This document shows positions 48,589 to 57,193 of a stretch of DNA of 64,000 nt, piece after piece. Every line of letters starts with the position of its first letter. Position 1 is the stretch's first letter. The notes below the pieces were generated by a model. It made no database searches. It was not told the DNA's origin and saw only the letters and a program-made list of their open reading frames with translations. Origin of the DNA: Acetobacter sp. 46_36 (GTDB taxonomy: Bacteria > Pseudomonadota > Alphaproteobacteria > RF32 > CAG-239); the NCBI GenBank assembly GCA_001917135.1, contig MNTT01000013.1, positions 124,001 through 188,000 on the forward strand, written 5' to 3'. Both the position numbers and the translations under genes were made by a program.

Positions 48589-48761
48589 GTGCGCGTTGGT
48601 GAGGCGTGATGAGGGGAGGGAATGGAATGGGACAGAGGGGCGATTTGCGAGGGATGAAGGAGTGTTGGCGGGGGGAAGAGAGAGACAGCCGGGGGCTGCG
48701 GGGCGATTTGCGGGTGGTGGCGGTGTAGGGCGATTTGCGAGGGATGCGGGAGCGTTTTGGC

Positions 48762-48795
48762 TTGACCTAAGCGCCATTGTGAGGTATAATATACC
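48762..48795 (+). promoter_or_regulatory. Strong promoter with inverted repeat over the -10
   Basis: -35 TTGACC (48762-48767), 17-nt spacer, consensus -10 TATAAT (48785-48790). GGTATA-A-TATACC (48783-48795) is a 13-bp inverted repeat that covers the -10 and could be a repressor site. Confidence 0.8.
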
Positions 48796-48826
48796 TTAAC
48801 AGGGATTTTAGCTGGGAGATGTCATC

Positions 48827-50827
48827 ATGGCAAAAGATATTAAAAAAGATTTGGCAGCGGCGCGGCTGGATGCCGAAAACAGAATGCGCGAGGTGGATTT
48901 TCAGGTAGATACGCTGAGCAACGAAACGACAACAGGCGCGTATTTTCTATCGGGGGACAATACACTTACGATTAATTATGTTGAGGGTGAAGACAGCTTT
49001 AATTCGTGGAGCGGCAGTATGGCGGTTCTGATGCATGAGCAGAAACATCGGGACAATCGCAGCCAGGGGATATATGAATATGCGCTTTCGCCGGAGCAGG
49101 CGTATAAAACCGAGATGAACGACGAAATTTCCGCTAATATGGCATCGCTGGTTTATTTGCGCGACAAATATTTGAAAACAGGAGATATTTCTGTTTTTGA
49201 AGAAGACGGTTTGCGTTTTCGTTTTTATACCGATGCCATCAAAAGAGGGGAGATAAATCCGTTCAGCAACAAAAAAGAAGATTTTGACAAAGAAATGGCG
49301 CTGATTGCCAACGGAACGCGGGATATGTGGATGAGGGATTTTTCCGGCACTTATGTTGATTACGGAGTCAGGAATGCCAAGTCTTATGGCGAGAAGGACG
49401 GCAAGCACGCCGCCTATTATGACCAGAATTACGAGCGGGCGCGGAAAATCGCCTATACCATCGGCGGCGTGGATTTTACCCAATATATGGACAAGGACGT
49501 GGAAATTCCCGATGCGGGCAAACGCAGGATAATGGGGAGTGAAAAGCTGGCGGAGGAGCTGGGTTTGCCGAAGTATGACGGCAAAATGAGCCTGCTCCAG
49601 TATCAGAACCTGCTGCAGCATGCGCTGGCGGTGCAAGACCCTATGTGCGGGGTAAAATGCAGAGATGCCTTGCCTTATGGCGAGGGAACGCGCGGGCAGT
49701 GGAATACGGAAATGGCGGCTTTTGCATATCTGACCGACAAGAAACTGACAAGCTATCAGCAAGAGGATTATCAAGCCGCGCTTGACAATGTGGCGAAAAA
49801 CGACAAGGCGCTGATTGACGGGCTGGTCAACCAGGTGGCGCGGGAATATGCGGGACGGGGCGAAAAGCTGCCGGAAGGCGACGACAAGGCTTACAACAAG
49901 GCGGTTGACGAACTGTACAGCGGGAAGGTCAAGTTCAATCAGGAGGACTTGAAATTTGAGGGGAAAGTCAACCTGCGGCAGGCGTTTAACCCGAAAGACG
50001 ACCTGCCGTTGAAGGAACTGCCGAAAGAGGCGGCAGAACTTCAGCAAAAAGTTGAGGATATGGGGTGGTGGAAACGCGGTGTGAAGCAATATACCCATTT
50101 CTTTGGCGAAACGAAGGAAATGAACGGGTTGGACAAGCTGCCGGCGGTGGTTCGCTATCCGGCGGAGGCGTTGGGCGTGTATGTCGGCGTGCCGGTTATT
50201 GCCGGAATCAAAAAATGCGGCGAATGGGGGAGCGATGCCGTTGACGCCGTTAAGGGGTGGTTCGGCAATGATGCTGACAAGAATAAGGGCGAGAACAAGC
50301 CGGTGCGTCCGGTGGACAAAGACAAAAAGCCGGAATACCGCGAGTGGAGCCCGAAAGAGCGCGTTTCCGACGTGCAGAAAAAAGAGGTGCTCAACCTGAT
50401 GGCGGACGTTATCCGCAAGCCGGACGGCCGCGGCAAACCTGACGAAGTTATGGCGAAAAAAGGGAGACAGGCCGGGCAGACGGGAGCGGAACAGAAACAG
50501 GCTGAACGGGACGCGCTCAAGGGCGATATGCAGAAGGCGGCGCAGGACAAGGCGCGCATGATGCAGGTCATTGAGGGAATGAACCGGATTAACGGCGCAC
50601 GGAATGCAATGGATGCCGGCGGAACGGTCAATGCGTTGTATGACAAGTTTGGCGACAACGCTTATGAACTGCTGGCAAAGGCTGTCAACGAGCCGTATAA
50701 CTTTGCACAGAGCGTCGGCGATACTTCCATCAAAACCTCGCGTGCGGCGGTTCTGGCGCTGTGCAATGCCGATGAGGCGCAGAAGAACGCCATGGTACAG
50801 GCTGTGCTGAAGGTCAGAGGACGGTAG
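48827..50827 (+). CDS. Large protein with HEXXH-type motif, unknown family
   Basis: 666 aa. Residues 66-76 read AVLMHEQKHRD: His70, Glu71, His74 form an HExxH-type zinc site, with acidic candidates Glu96 and Glu100 in KTEMNDEISAN for a third ligand (gluzincin-like spacing). The N-terminal 110 residues could thus be a metalloprotease domain. The middle holds a paired Cys (CGVKC) and YGEGTRGQWNTEM. Residues about 440-560 are very charged (KDKKPEYREWSPKER), and the C-terminal 110 are helical. No signal peptide. It has its own strong promoter and is monocistronic. I know no named family for it; activity is inference. Confidence 0.6.
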   Translation: MAKDIKKDLAAARLDAENRMREVDFQVDTLSNETTTGAYFLSGDNTLTINYVEGEDSFNSWSGSMAVLMHEQKHRDNRSQGIYEYALSPEQAYKTEMNDEISANMASLVYLRDKYLKTGDISVFEEDGLRFRFYTDAIKRGEINPFSNKKEDFDKEMALIANGTRDMWMRDFSGTYVDYGVRNAKSYGEKDGKHAAYYDQNYERARKIAYTIGGVDFTQYMDKDVEIPDAGKRRIMGSEKLAEELGLPKYDGKMSLLQYQNLLQHALAVQDPMCGVKCRDALPYGEGTRGQWNTEMAAFAYLTDKKLTSYQQEDYQAALDNVAKNDKALIDGLVNQVAREYAGRGEKLPEGDDKAYNKAVDELYSGKVKFNQEDLKFEGKVNLRQAFNPKDDLPLKELPKEAAELQQKVEDMGWWKRGVKQYTHFFGETKEMNGLDKLPAVVRYPAEALGVYVGVPVIAGIKKCGEWGSDAVDAVKGWFGNDADKNKGENKPVRPVDKDKKPEYREWSPKERVSDVQKKEVLNLMADVIRKPDGRGKPDEVMAKKGRQAGQTGAEQKQAERDALKGDMQKAAQDKARMMQVIEGMNRINGARNAMDAGGTVNALYDKFGDNAYELLAKAVNEPYNFAQSVGDTSIKTSRAAVLALCNADEAQKNAMVQAVLKVRGR

Positions 50828-50945
50828 AGAATTTTCTTTGAGCGTGGGGGCGCAGGCGGTGCTGCAAGCCGGAGGAAGATAGAGGACTTTCTTTGAGCTG
50901 AGTCGGGCGCAGGCGGTGCTGCAAACCGGAGGACGGTAGGCGGCG
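50828..50945. repeat. Repeats echoing the 3' end of the preceding gene
   Basis: Two units of about 56 bp, CAGGCGGTGCTGCAAGCCGG and similar, ending GGAAGATAG or GGACGGTAG. They match the last 30 bases of the HEXXH gene (ending GTCAGAGGACGGTAG) with substitutions. GTGTGCGCAGAGTTA-type pieces repeat further on (50950-51005). Confidence 0.75.
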
Positions 50946-51046
50946 GTATGTGCGCAGAGTTATGGTGTAGATTAGGACCGTGGCGGCGTGTGCGCAGAGT
51001 TAGAGGCTAGAGGAAGACAGCGCGGAAGGCCGGCACGCAGAAAAAG

Positions 51047-51074
51047 AAAAGCCCGCAGGAAAGGCGGGCTTTTT
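51047..51074. terminator. Bidirectional terminator (glyS side)
   Basis: AAAAGCCCGC (51047-51056), short loop, GCGGGCTTTTT (51064-51074). It lies just beyond the glyS stop. Confidence 0.88.
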
Positions 51075-51098
51075 ATGTGCGGCTTATTTATATGCCGT

Positions 51099-52463
51099 TC
51101 AGGCGAAATATTCGCGCAGGTAGGCCGGGAGGTCGGCGGTGGCGATACGGATTTGTTCCATTGTATCGCGGTCGCGCAGAGTTACGGTTTCCGGCTGCTG
51201 CTCAATGGTTTCGAAGTCCACGGTCAGGCACAGCGGGGTGCCGACTTCGTCATGACGGCGGTAAGCTTTGCCGATGTTGCCGGTGTTTTCCAATGCGACG
51301 CGGCCGATGCCGAGCTTCATCAGCTTTTGCTTCAGCTCGTGGCATTTGGCCATAATCTCGGGGCTGTTTTTCTTGAGCGGAACAATCGCAATCTTTATCG
51401 GCGCGAGGTGCTTCTTTAACTTCAGCACGATGCGGGAGTTGCCTTCGCCCAAGTCTTCCTCGGCATAGGCTTCGGTCAAAATCGCCAGCACGGCGCGGTC
51501 GACGCCCATGGACGGCTCAATCACGAACGGGACAATCCACTTGTTGTTTTCTTCGTCGCGGACGCAGAGTTTGGTCGTGGATTCCGGGTTTTCGTGGCAA
51601 TGCGCCTCCAACCCGAATTCGTTCTGGCATTTGGTGTGGTTGCCGAGGTCATAGTCGCGGCGGTTGGCGACGCCTTCCAGCTCGTCATAGCCCCACGGGA
51701 AGCGGTATTCGATATCCGAGCAGGCTTTGGCATAGTGCGCGAGTTCATCGGGCTGTTGGTCATAAACGCGGAAGCGGTCGGAGGTTACGCCCTGTTCTTT
51801 CCACCAGTCAATGCGCGCCTGTTTCCAGTATTCGTGCCACTTTTCATCCTCGCCGGGTTTGACGAAAAATTCCAGTTCCGCCTGTTCAAACTCGCGCACG
51901 CGGAAGATGAAGTTCTTGGGGGTGATTTCGTTGCGGAACGACTTGCCGATCTGGGCGATGCCGAACGGCAGCTTGCGCGACGTGGAATCGACGACGTTCT
52001 TAAACTGGGTGAAAATCGCCTGCGCGGTTTCGGGGCGCAGGTAGGCGATGTTGTCTTCGTCGACGACGGGGCCGACGGTGGTTTTGAACATCAGGTTGAA
52101 CGGGCGCGGTTCGGTCAAATCCGTCGAGCCGCAGTTCGGGCATTTGCCGTCGGTTAAATGGTCGGCGCGGAAACGGCCTTTGCACTTGCGGCAATCGACC
52201 ATCGGGTCGGAGAACGTGTCTTCGTGTCCGGAATAGTGCAGCACCTTGCGGTTGGTCAGAATCGCGGCATCCAAACCTTCAACATCATCGCGCTCATAAA
52301 CCATTGCGCGCCACCATGCGGCCTTGATGTTGTTTTTGAGCTCGACGCCGAGCGGGCCGTAATCGTATACGCCCTGCAGGCCGCCGTATATGTCCGAATT
52401 CTGAAAAATAAAACCTCTTCTTTTGCACAGGGAAACCAACTGTTCCATCTGGGTCGCTGCCAT
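51099..52463 (-). CDS. glyS: Glycyl-tRNA synthetase, alpha2 (single-chain) type
   Basis: 454-aa class II enzyme. N-terminus SLCKRRGFIFQNSDIYGGLQ followed by VYDYGPLGVELKNN is the alpha2 GlyRS signature. A four-Cys zinc site (CRKCKG, CPNCG) lies near residue 90. Motif 2 FRNEITPKNFIFRVREFEQAE and motif 3 SMGVDRAVLAIL are visible, and an anticodon domain ends the protein. Most Alphaproteobacteria use the unrelated alpha2-beta2 GlyRS (glyQ and glyS), so this type may have been acquired. It has a promoter (-35 TTGCAA, -10 TAAACT) and a leader copied at ddpX. AGGTGAGG lies 8 nt before the ATG. Confidence 0.95.
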   Translation of the reverse strand: MAATQMEQLVSLCKRRGFIFQNSDIYGGLQGVYDYGPLGVELKNNIKAAWWRAMVYERDDVEGLDAAILTNRKVLHYSGHEDTFSDPMVDCRKCKGRFRADHLTDGKCPNCGSTDLTEPRPFNLMFKTTVGPVVDEDNIAYLRPETAQAIFTQFKNVVDSTSRKLPFGIAQIGKSFRNEITPKNFIFRVREFEQAELEFFVKPGEDEKWHEYWKQARIDWWKEQGVTSDRFRVYDQQPDELAHYAKACSDIEYRFPWGYDELEGVANRRDYDLGNHTKCQNEFGLEAHCHENPESTTKLCVRDEENNKWIVPFVIEPSMGVDRAVLAILTEAYAEEDLGEGNSRIVLKLKKHLAPIKIAIVPLKKNSPEIMAKCHELKQKLMKLGIGRVALENTGNIGKAYRRHDEVGTPLCLTVDFETIEQQPETVTLRDRDTMEQIRIATADLPAYLREYFA

Positions 52464-52505
52464 TTTTTTACCTCACCTGGGATAGATTTGTTATAAACTG
52501 GGGGG

Positions 52506-52534
52506 AGTTTAATACATTTGATTTTAAATTGCAA
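52506..52534 (-). promoter_or_regulatory. glyS promoter
   Basis: Minus strand -35 TTGCAA (52534-52529), 17-nt spacer, -10 TAAACT (52511-52506). The leader to the ATG (52463) is about 36 nt. The spacer 52535-52730 is mixed DNA with no gene. Confidence 0.75.
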
Positions 52535-52730
52535 GGGAAAACGGGGGGACTGGATGAAAGGGAGGATGGAGGCAGGGAACGGGGAAACGTTACGGATACA
52601 ACGGAATAGTGCGGTTGGACACTAAAGAGTTTAACGTAACACCAGAGAAGCATTATGCAGGAAAAAACGGATATGGTGCACGAGATAAAAAAGGAATAGA
52701 ACGATGAGGCAGGGAAGGGTGCGGATGTAT

Positions 52731-52760
52731 AAAAAAAGAGTCCTACAGGACTCTTTTTTT
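52731..52760. terminator. Bidirectional terminator
   Basis: AAAAAAAGAGTCC-TACA-GGACTCTTTTTTT, a perfect 13-bp stem with A- and T-runs. It overlaps the stop of the small gene to its right by two bases. Confidence 0.93.
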
Positions 52761-52986
52761 AATCTTTAAAACTTTCAACATTGTTAATCAGAGAAAAATC
52801 TGCGATGGGATATATTTTTTCTGTTTTCGCATCAATGAAATACTTATCAACAACATAACCATCTAATACATGGGGTTGATTGTTAATGTTAATAAAGCCA
52901 ATTGCTGCGAAACAACTCTTGCTTCCGAGGGAGTACTTGGACTCTACTAAACGGAAAAAATACTCTTTGTTCTGATTCATGATCAT
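52759..52986 (-). CDS. Small AT-rich hypothetical protein
   Basis: 75 aa (or 73 from ATG 52980). MNQNKEYFFRLVESKYSLGS then KSCFAAIGFININNQPHVLDGY and a C-terminal VDKYFIDAKTEKIYPIADFS, beta-rich in appearance. No family recognised. No clear Shine-Dalgarno. A TATAAT about 30 nt upstream (minus) and the strong terminator support a gene. It is the leftmost gene of the AT-rich island. Confidence 0.5.
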   Translation of the reverse strand: MIMNQNKEYFFRLVESKYSLGSKSCFAAIGFININNQPHVLDGYVVDKYFIDAKTEKIYPIADFSLINNVESFKD

Positions 52987-53048
52987 ACAAATTTACAAAA
53001 TTATAAAATTTTGTCTATAATAGTATGGCATTTGAGATTTGTCAATGG

Positions 53049-53940
53049 TTATCTTGTTGAAAAATTTTCCAGAGATTGTATCGTATGTATTATTTTTAAT
53101 TCGTTTACAGATACTTTAGATATAAGTTTTTTCCCGTTATCCAATTCAGCTTTCCATGAGATTTCTTTCTGCATTAAAGGGGATGAAGTAATATCATTTC
53201 TGTCGGCGTAGAATTTTATTTTGTTTAGGTTATTGGCTGCGTATCCGGAGGCGGAAGCTCCAGATTTTTTCTGTAGGGCTTGCGAGCCTACGTTCAGTTT
53301 GTCGCAAGTGGTATAAAACAGGTGTTGAGGGGGAACAGGGGTTATGTTCTTGTCTATCAGGTATTTATACATAAAGTCAACCATAACTGCTTTGGTTTCG
53401 GATATATAGCCTTTTCTTTGATAATCAGGGTGAATAAATTGTCCCGAGTGTCCGATTTGGGCGATATTATTGTCGTTTATTATTTTGGTTGAAATTGTTG
53501 TTGCCCCTATTAGGGTATTGGATTTTTTGTCTTTTATGCCAAGCCAAAAACCGTAACGGGGAGAGGCCGATTGTCTTTTCAGAGCTTCTTTTATAAAGTT
53601 TAAGGCAGATTTTTTAAAATCTGGTTTTAGTAAGGAAAAGTTTATATGCCAGTATTGTTCAGGGATTATGTTTTTGGGGATTAAGGAGGAAATATTTTGT
53701 TTATGAGGGGCTTCTTTGAGTATGTTTTCAGCCAGTAATTTTATCTTATTTTTATATTGCATTTTTATATTGCAGAAGATCCTCTTTTCCGCATTCTTTA
53801 AAATTTTGTGAAGTTAAATCAGTTCTCAGTAAAATATTAACAGTGTTATTCCATGCCATATCTTTGGCGATATCGGCAAGAGTATTTACATCTGTAAGGT
53901 TTAATTCTGTAAATTGTAAGCGCCGGGTTTCTATAATCAT
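53049..53940 (-). pseudogene. GNAT N-acetyltransferase gene split by a 13-bp tandem duplication
   Basis: Two overlapping frames, 53940-53752 and 53762-53049, together make one protein of about 295 aa. The N-part reads IIETRRLQFTELNLTDVNTL, a common GNAT start. The second part has the acetyl-CoA region GHSGQFIHPDYQRKGYISET. At 53748-53773 the 13-bp ATTTTTATATTGC is present twice. Removing one copy joins the frames as EDLLQYKNKIKLLAENIL. So the gene is broken by this duplication; slippage could restore it. The duplication also creates a new ATG for the downstream part, so a truncated protein might be made. It starts 1 nt after the ddpX stop. Substrate unknown. Confidence 0.85.
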
Positions 53941-53941
53941 G

Positions 53942-54634
53942 TCATCTCTCCTTTTCCGGCAGGCCGTAGAAACATGTTTTCCTTTTGCTGTAAGCTGCCC
54001 ACATGCGATCGCCGTAACAATAATGCCACCATTCGTTGGGGGAGTTTATGAAACCGGCTTTTTCCATGCACATTTTCAAAATTTCGCGGTTTTTGCGCTG
54101 GGTCAGCAGAATTTTTTTGCTGGAGGTTTTGATTTCCGGCGAAAGGGCACTGTAACCGGTGCCCATATCGTATTCCGTACCGTCCGAGCGGCAGAGGGTT
54201 ACGTCCACGGCGCCGCCTGTCTGGTGTCCGCCAAATCCGGTTCGCGGGTCGGCAACCTGACTTTTGGTTAGGCGCTCCAGCTCTGGCGCGGACATATTCG
54301 GATGTTCCCGGCGGTTTTGCCCGAGCTTTTGCGCCCAGCGGTACTCCTGCTCTTTCAGTGAGCGGAAGGCGGAACAGATTTTCAGGAAGTAATTCTCCGG
54401 CAGAAGTGCTTGGGCTTTTTTTAACCGCGCGTAAACGCTTTGGCAGAGATATACGTTGGGTTGAGCCTGTAAACTTTCGGACAGAAACAGTGCGGCGTTC
54501 TCTTTTATATCAACCAGCGGTTCGTTGTTTTCTTTGATTTCGGTTTTGTTTATCGCGGAAGCCAGCAGCGTTTCGCGCAGGCGCATTGTCCAGAGTAGTT
54601 TTTTTATTTTGTCTTTGAGGAAAACAGCTGCCAT
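53942..54634 (-). CDS. ddpX: D-alanyl-D-alanine dipeptidase (VanX/DdpX, peptidase M15D)
   Basis: 230 aa. Zinc ligands fit the family: His137 and Asp144 in GGHQTGGAVDV, and Glu201/His204 in PNEWWHY. Arg91 in SAFRSL matches the VanX transition-state Arg. It hydrolyses D-Ala-D-Ala. A role in recycling D-Ala from peptidoglycan (as E. coli DdpX) is more likely than vancomycin resistance, since no vanHA genes are near. No signal peptide, so cytoplasmic. The gene sits in the AT-rich island upstream of the GNAT gene. Its 29-nt start region (54627-54655) matches glyS at 28 positions. Confidence 0.88.
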   Translation of the reverse strand: MAAVFLKDKIKKLLWTMRLRETLLASAINKTEIKENNEPLVDIKENAALFLSESLQAQPNVYLCQSVYARLKKAQALLPENYFLKICSAFRSLKEQEYRWAQKLGQNRREHPNMSAPELERLTKSQVADPRTGFGGHQTGGAVDVTLCRSDGTEYDMGTGYSALSPEIKTSSKKILLTQRKNREILKMCMEKAGFINSPNEWWHYCYGDRMWAAYSKRKTCFYGLPEKER

Positions 54635-54680
54635 TTTTTTACCTCACCCGGGATATAATATTAATTAAAAACTAACTTCT

Positions 54681-54708
54681 TTTATATAATAATGGTTTTG
54701 AATTGCAA
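54681..54708 (-). promoter_or_regulatory. ddpX promoter, copy of the glyS promoter; divergent promoter for HAD gene
   Basis: Minus strand -35 TTGCAA (54708-54703), 16-nt spacer, -10 TATAAA (54686-54681). On the plus strand TATAAT at 54685-54690 could serve the HAD gene (start 54727, GAGG before it). The two promoters would overlap and compete. Confidence 0.65.
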
Positions 54709-54726
54709 GGATTAATTGAGGTAAAG

Positions 54727-55587
54727 ATGAAAAATACGATTGTCGCGCTGGTATATGACTTTGACGAAACGCTCTCCACCACCTATATGCAGGATTATGT
54801 GCTGATTCCGGAGCTCGGGATGAGCCCGAAGACGTTTTGGAAAAAGGCGAACCAGTGGTCGGTCGACAACTGCGCCGACCAGATTACGGGCAGCATGTAC
54901 TATTTTATGAAGACCGCCAAAGAAAAAGGCGTCAAGCTGACGCGCGAGAATTTTGCCTATTGCGGGACGCTGGTCAAGTACTACAAAGGCGTGGAGGGGT
55001 GGTTTGAACGCATCAACGCCTACGGGGAAAAGCTGGGGCTGAAAATCGAGCATTACATCATCTCGTCGGGGTATGAGGAAATTTTGTGCGGTGCGTCCAT
55101 CTGCAAATACTTTACCGACGTGTACGGCTGCAGCTTTGCGTTTGGGGAGGACGGGACGCCGGTATGGCCGGCGCGCGTGGTCAACTATTCGACCAAGGTG
55201 CAGTACCTGTCCAAAATCAACAAGGGGCTGGGCAAGCTCGACGACAAGCTGGTCAACGAATTTATGGAAGACAGCAAGCGGCGGGGGCCGTTTCCGCGCA
55301 TTATCTATTTCGGCGACGGCATGACCGACATTCCGTCGATGAAGCTGGTCAAAGACCGCGGCGGCAACGCAATTGCGGTTTATAAGCCCAAAAGCGCGCA
55401 TAAGGAAAAGGCCATCAAGCTTCTGAAAGACGACCGCGTTAATTTTGCGCTGCCGGCAGACTATTCCGATGGCACGGCGATTGACACGGTGGTCAAGACC
55501 ATACTCGACAAACTGGCGACCGAACGCAATCTGGATGTTCTCAAAAAGAAAGAAGAAGAAAAGAAAAAGTGCGCGGCCTGCGCGTAG
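54727..55587 (+). CDS. HAD-superfamily phosphatase
   Basis: 286 aa from ATG 54727 (GAGG 8 nt upstream). Motif I VYDFDETLS (nucleophile Asp11, Asp13), motif II HYIISSGYEE (Ser), and motif IV YFGDGMTDIPSMK are all present, with a Lys (NYSTKVQYL) as motif III. The cap region holds GVEGWFERINAYGEKLGLK, as in phosphoserine phosphatase-like enzymes. The end is Lys/Glu-rich followed by KKCAACA. Probably cytoplasmic. Substrate unknown; 286 aa is somewhat long for a simple phosphatase. Confidence 0.8.
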   Translation: MKNTIVALVYDFDETLSTTYMQDYVLIPELGMSPKTFWKKANQWSVDNCADQITGSMYYFMKTAKEKGVKLTRENFAYCGTLVKYYKGVEGWFERINAYGEKLGLKIEHYIISSGYEEILCGASICKYFTDVYGCSFAFGEDGTPVWPARVVNYSTKVQYLSKINKGLGKLDDKLVNEFMEDSKRRGPFPRIIYFGDGMTDIPSMKLVKDRGGNAIAVYKPKSAHKEKAIKLLKDDRVNFALPADYSDGTAIDTVVKTILDKLATERNLDVLKKKEEEKKKCAACA

Positions 55588-55678
55588 GAGCGGGATGAAG
55601 GGGACTGCCGCAGCGCAGCAAGGTGCGCGACTTGTGCGTAGGAGCGGGCGCAGGGCAAAGAGAATGTTTATTTTTTGC

Positions 55679-55707
55679 TTGCCAAGCAATGAAACCTGTG
55701 GTAGACT
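55679..55707 (+). promoter_or_regulatory. Promoter-leader module 2
   Basis: -35 TTGCCA (55679-55684), 17-nt spacer, -10 TAGACT (55702-55707), 21 nt, then ATGTTTATTATT at 55729. Confidence 0.65.
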
Positions 55708-55728
55708 GTATTCCTGCAAAATAGGTTT

Positions 55729-55794
55729 ATGTTTATTATTCGGATGTTTCCACGGTTTTGGCTTTTTCAGGTTTTCGGCTTACGGAGATTTTGA
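55729..55794 (+). CDS. Leader ORF 2 (MFIIRMFPRFW...)
   Basis: 21 codons, MFIIRMFPRFWLFQVFG then LRRF, rich in Phe and Arg. It begins with the shared ATGTYTATTATT block and ends 80 nt before the main ATG. Confidence 0.4.
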   Translation: MFIIRMFPRFWLFQVFGLRRF

Positions 55795-55873
55795 AACGGA
55801 TTGTGCGGATTTTTCCGGAGCGTAAACATAACTTATTGGGCAAACCAATGTTAAACCTTTAAAACAAAAATTT

Positions 55874-56338
55874 ATGGAAACAAAAATTGTGAAATTTGTG
55901 TCAAATTTCTGTGCAACAGTTTTGGCAGCAGTGGTGATTGTCCTGACGGCGAAAGCATTTGTCAGCGTTATGTATGCATTTGCGGCAAGCCCCCGGGACG
56001 CCGGAGAACTTTATGAAACGGCTTTCGGTGCATGGTGCGGAAACTGGCTGGTTACGGTTATTGCCATTGCAGCGCTTGCGGCGTTTACGGCCCGGAAAGA
56101 TTTGAAGGCACGAATTGTCAGTTACGGAGGAATCCTCGGCATGCTGGCTTCGGTCTTTTTCGGCTGCGTAATTATTGCGGCGGCACTGTATGACGGCGCG
56201 TATTTCAAAGCGCTGGGGCTGGCGTGGTTTTCCTGTCTGGTCTGGTTTGCGTTTTTGATTGTTACCGGCAGCTGCGTAAGGTATATCCGTTACGGCGATA
56301 CGCCGGATACCGCGGATACTGCAGCCGGAGCGGCATAA
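55874..56338 (+). CDS. Small four-helix membrane protein
   Basis: 154 aa, no family recognised. Four hydrophobic segments, about residues 10-35, 55-75, 85-110 and 118-140. The N-terminus METKIVKFVSNFCATVLAAV is amphiphilic. The start has no Shine-Dalgarno; it is preceded by TTTAAAACAAAAATTT, the same TTTAAAA-T-rich context seen at 57377. The leader module and topology resemble the 43259 gene, so a paralogue relation is possible but unproven. A terminator follows. Confidence 0.6.
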   Translation: METKIVKFVSNFCATVLAAVVIVLTAKAFVSVMYAFAASPRDAGELYETAFGAWCGNWLVTVIAIAALAAFTARKDLKARIVSYGGILGMLASVFFGCVIIAAALYDGAYFKALGLAWFSCLVWFAFLIVTGSCVRYIRYGDTPDTADTAAGAA

Positions 56339-56359
56339 AAACTGAGGCAAATTGATGAT

Positions 56360-56406
56360 GAAGCGCTGATTCTGCGGGGGGAAACCCTGCGGAACCGGCG
56401 CTTTTT
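56360..56406 (+). terminator. Intrinsic terminator
   Basis: AAGCGC (about 56360) pairs with GCGCTT (about 56397), enclosing GCGGGG-G-GAAACCCTGC, followed by TTTT. Confidence 0.7.
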
Positions 56407-56455
56407 TGCGTTTTGATGTCCGTTTTGGGGAAGGCGGTGCCGGCGGGAAGAGCAG

Positions 56456-56522
56456 GCGATTGAAGAACGGGTGTTTGAGGAGCGGGTGTTTGAAGGGCAG
56501 GTGTTTGAAGGGCAGGTGTTTT
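56456..56522. repeat. 15-bp minisatellite upstream of tadA
   Basis: Units GTGTTTGAAGGGCAG and variants at 56471, 56486, 56501 and 56516. The 56523-56686 leader of tadA has no clear promoter. Confidence 0.85.
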
Positions 56523-56686
56523 TTATTGGACATTTGGCAAAAGCCGGTGTATAGAGGGGAAAAACCGGCGGAAGAATAAAGCCGGGCGCGGCATAGCGGC
56601 AGGCTGAGTGTACGGTATCGGCAGGGTACGGGCGGTGCTGGCGGCAATGGCTGCTGAGCGCGGCATAACGGCAGAGAGAGGTTTTA

Positions 56687-57193
56687 ATGGCGAAAGACGA
56701 TGAATATTATATGAGGCTGGCGCTGAAAGAGGCGCAGCGGGCGTATGCCGAAGACGAAGTTCCGGTCGGGGCGGTGCTGGCGGCGGCGGACGGGAGCGTT
56801 TTGGCAGCAACGCACAACACTTCCGAACACGGGTTGCACGCGCTGGCGCACGCGGAGACGGTGGCGATGAGCATCGGGGCGATTTCGCTGGAGCAGAAAA
56901 GGCTTTGGGACTGCACGCTTTACGTAACGCTGGAGCCGTGTACGATGTGCGCGGCGGCGCTGTCGATGATGCGGATTAAGCGGCTGGTGTACGGTGCGGC
57001 AAATCCGAAAGGCGGCGCGGTGGAAAACGGCGTAAAGTTTTTTGAGTCGGCGGCGTGCAACCACCGTCCGGAGATTGCGGCGGGCGTTCTGGCAGACGAA
57101 TGCGGCGCTCTGCTGACGGCATTTTTTCAGGAAAAAAGGAAGAAGGACGGCGCCGGGGCAAAAAAATGTTGCAATTTGTCCGGCAAGATGTAA
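56687..57193 (+). CDS. tadA: tRNA-specific adenosine deaminase
   Basis: 168 aa. It deaminates A34 of tRNA-Arg(ACG) to inosine. Zinc motif HAE at residues 55-57 (LAHAETV) with the catalytic Glu57, and PCTMC (Cys85, Cys88) in LEPCTMCAAALSMM, are intact. RLVYGAANPKGGA is the usual downstream segment. A Lys/Cys-rich C-tail (KKCCNLSGKM) is unusual. GAGAGAGG precedes the ATG. The last bases carry the -10 of the next gene. Confidence 0.93.
   Translation: MAKDDEYYMRLALKEAQRAYAEDEVPVGAVLAAADGSVLAATHNTSEHGLHALAHAETVAMSIGAISLEQKRLWDCTLYVTLEPCTMCAAALSMMRIKRLVYGAANPKGGAVENGVKFFESAACNHRPEIAAGVLADECGALLTAFFQEKRKKDGAGAKKCCNLSGKM

Noticed and set aside
53942..54634. Vancomycin-resistance cluster
   Set aside because: Only a VanX/DdpX homologue; no vanH, vanA or vanS/R, and Gram-negative DdpX usually recycles D-Ala-D-Ala.
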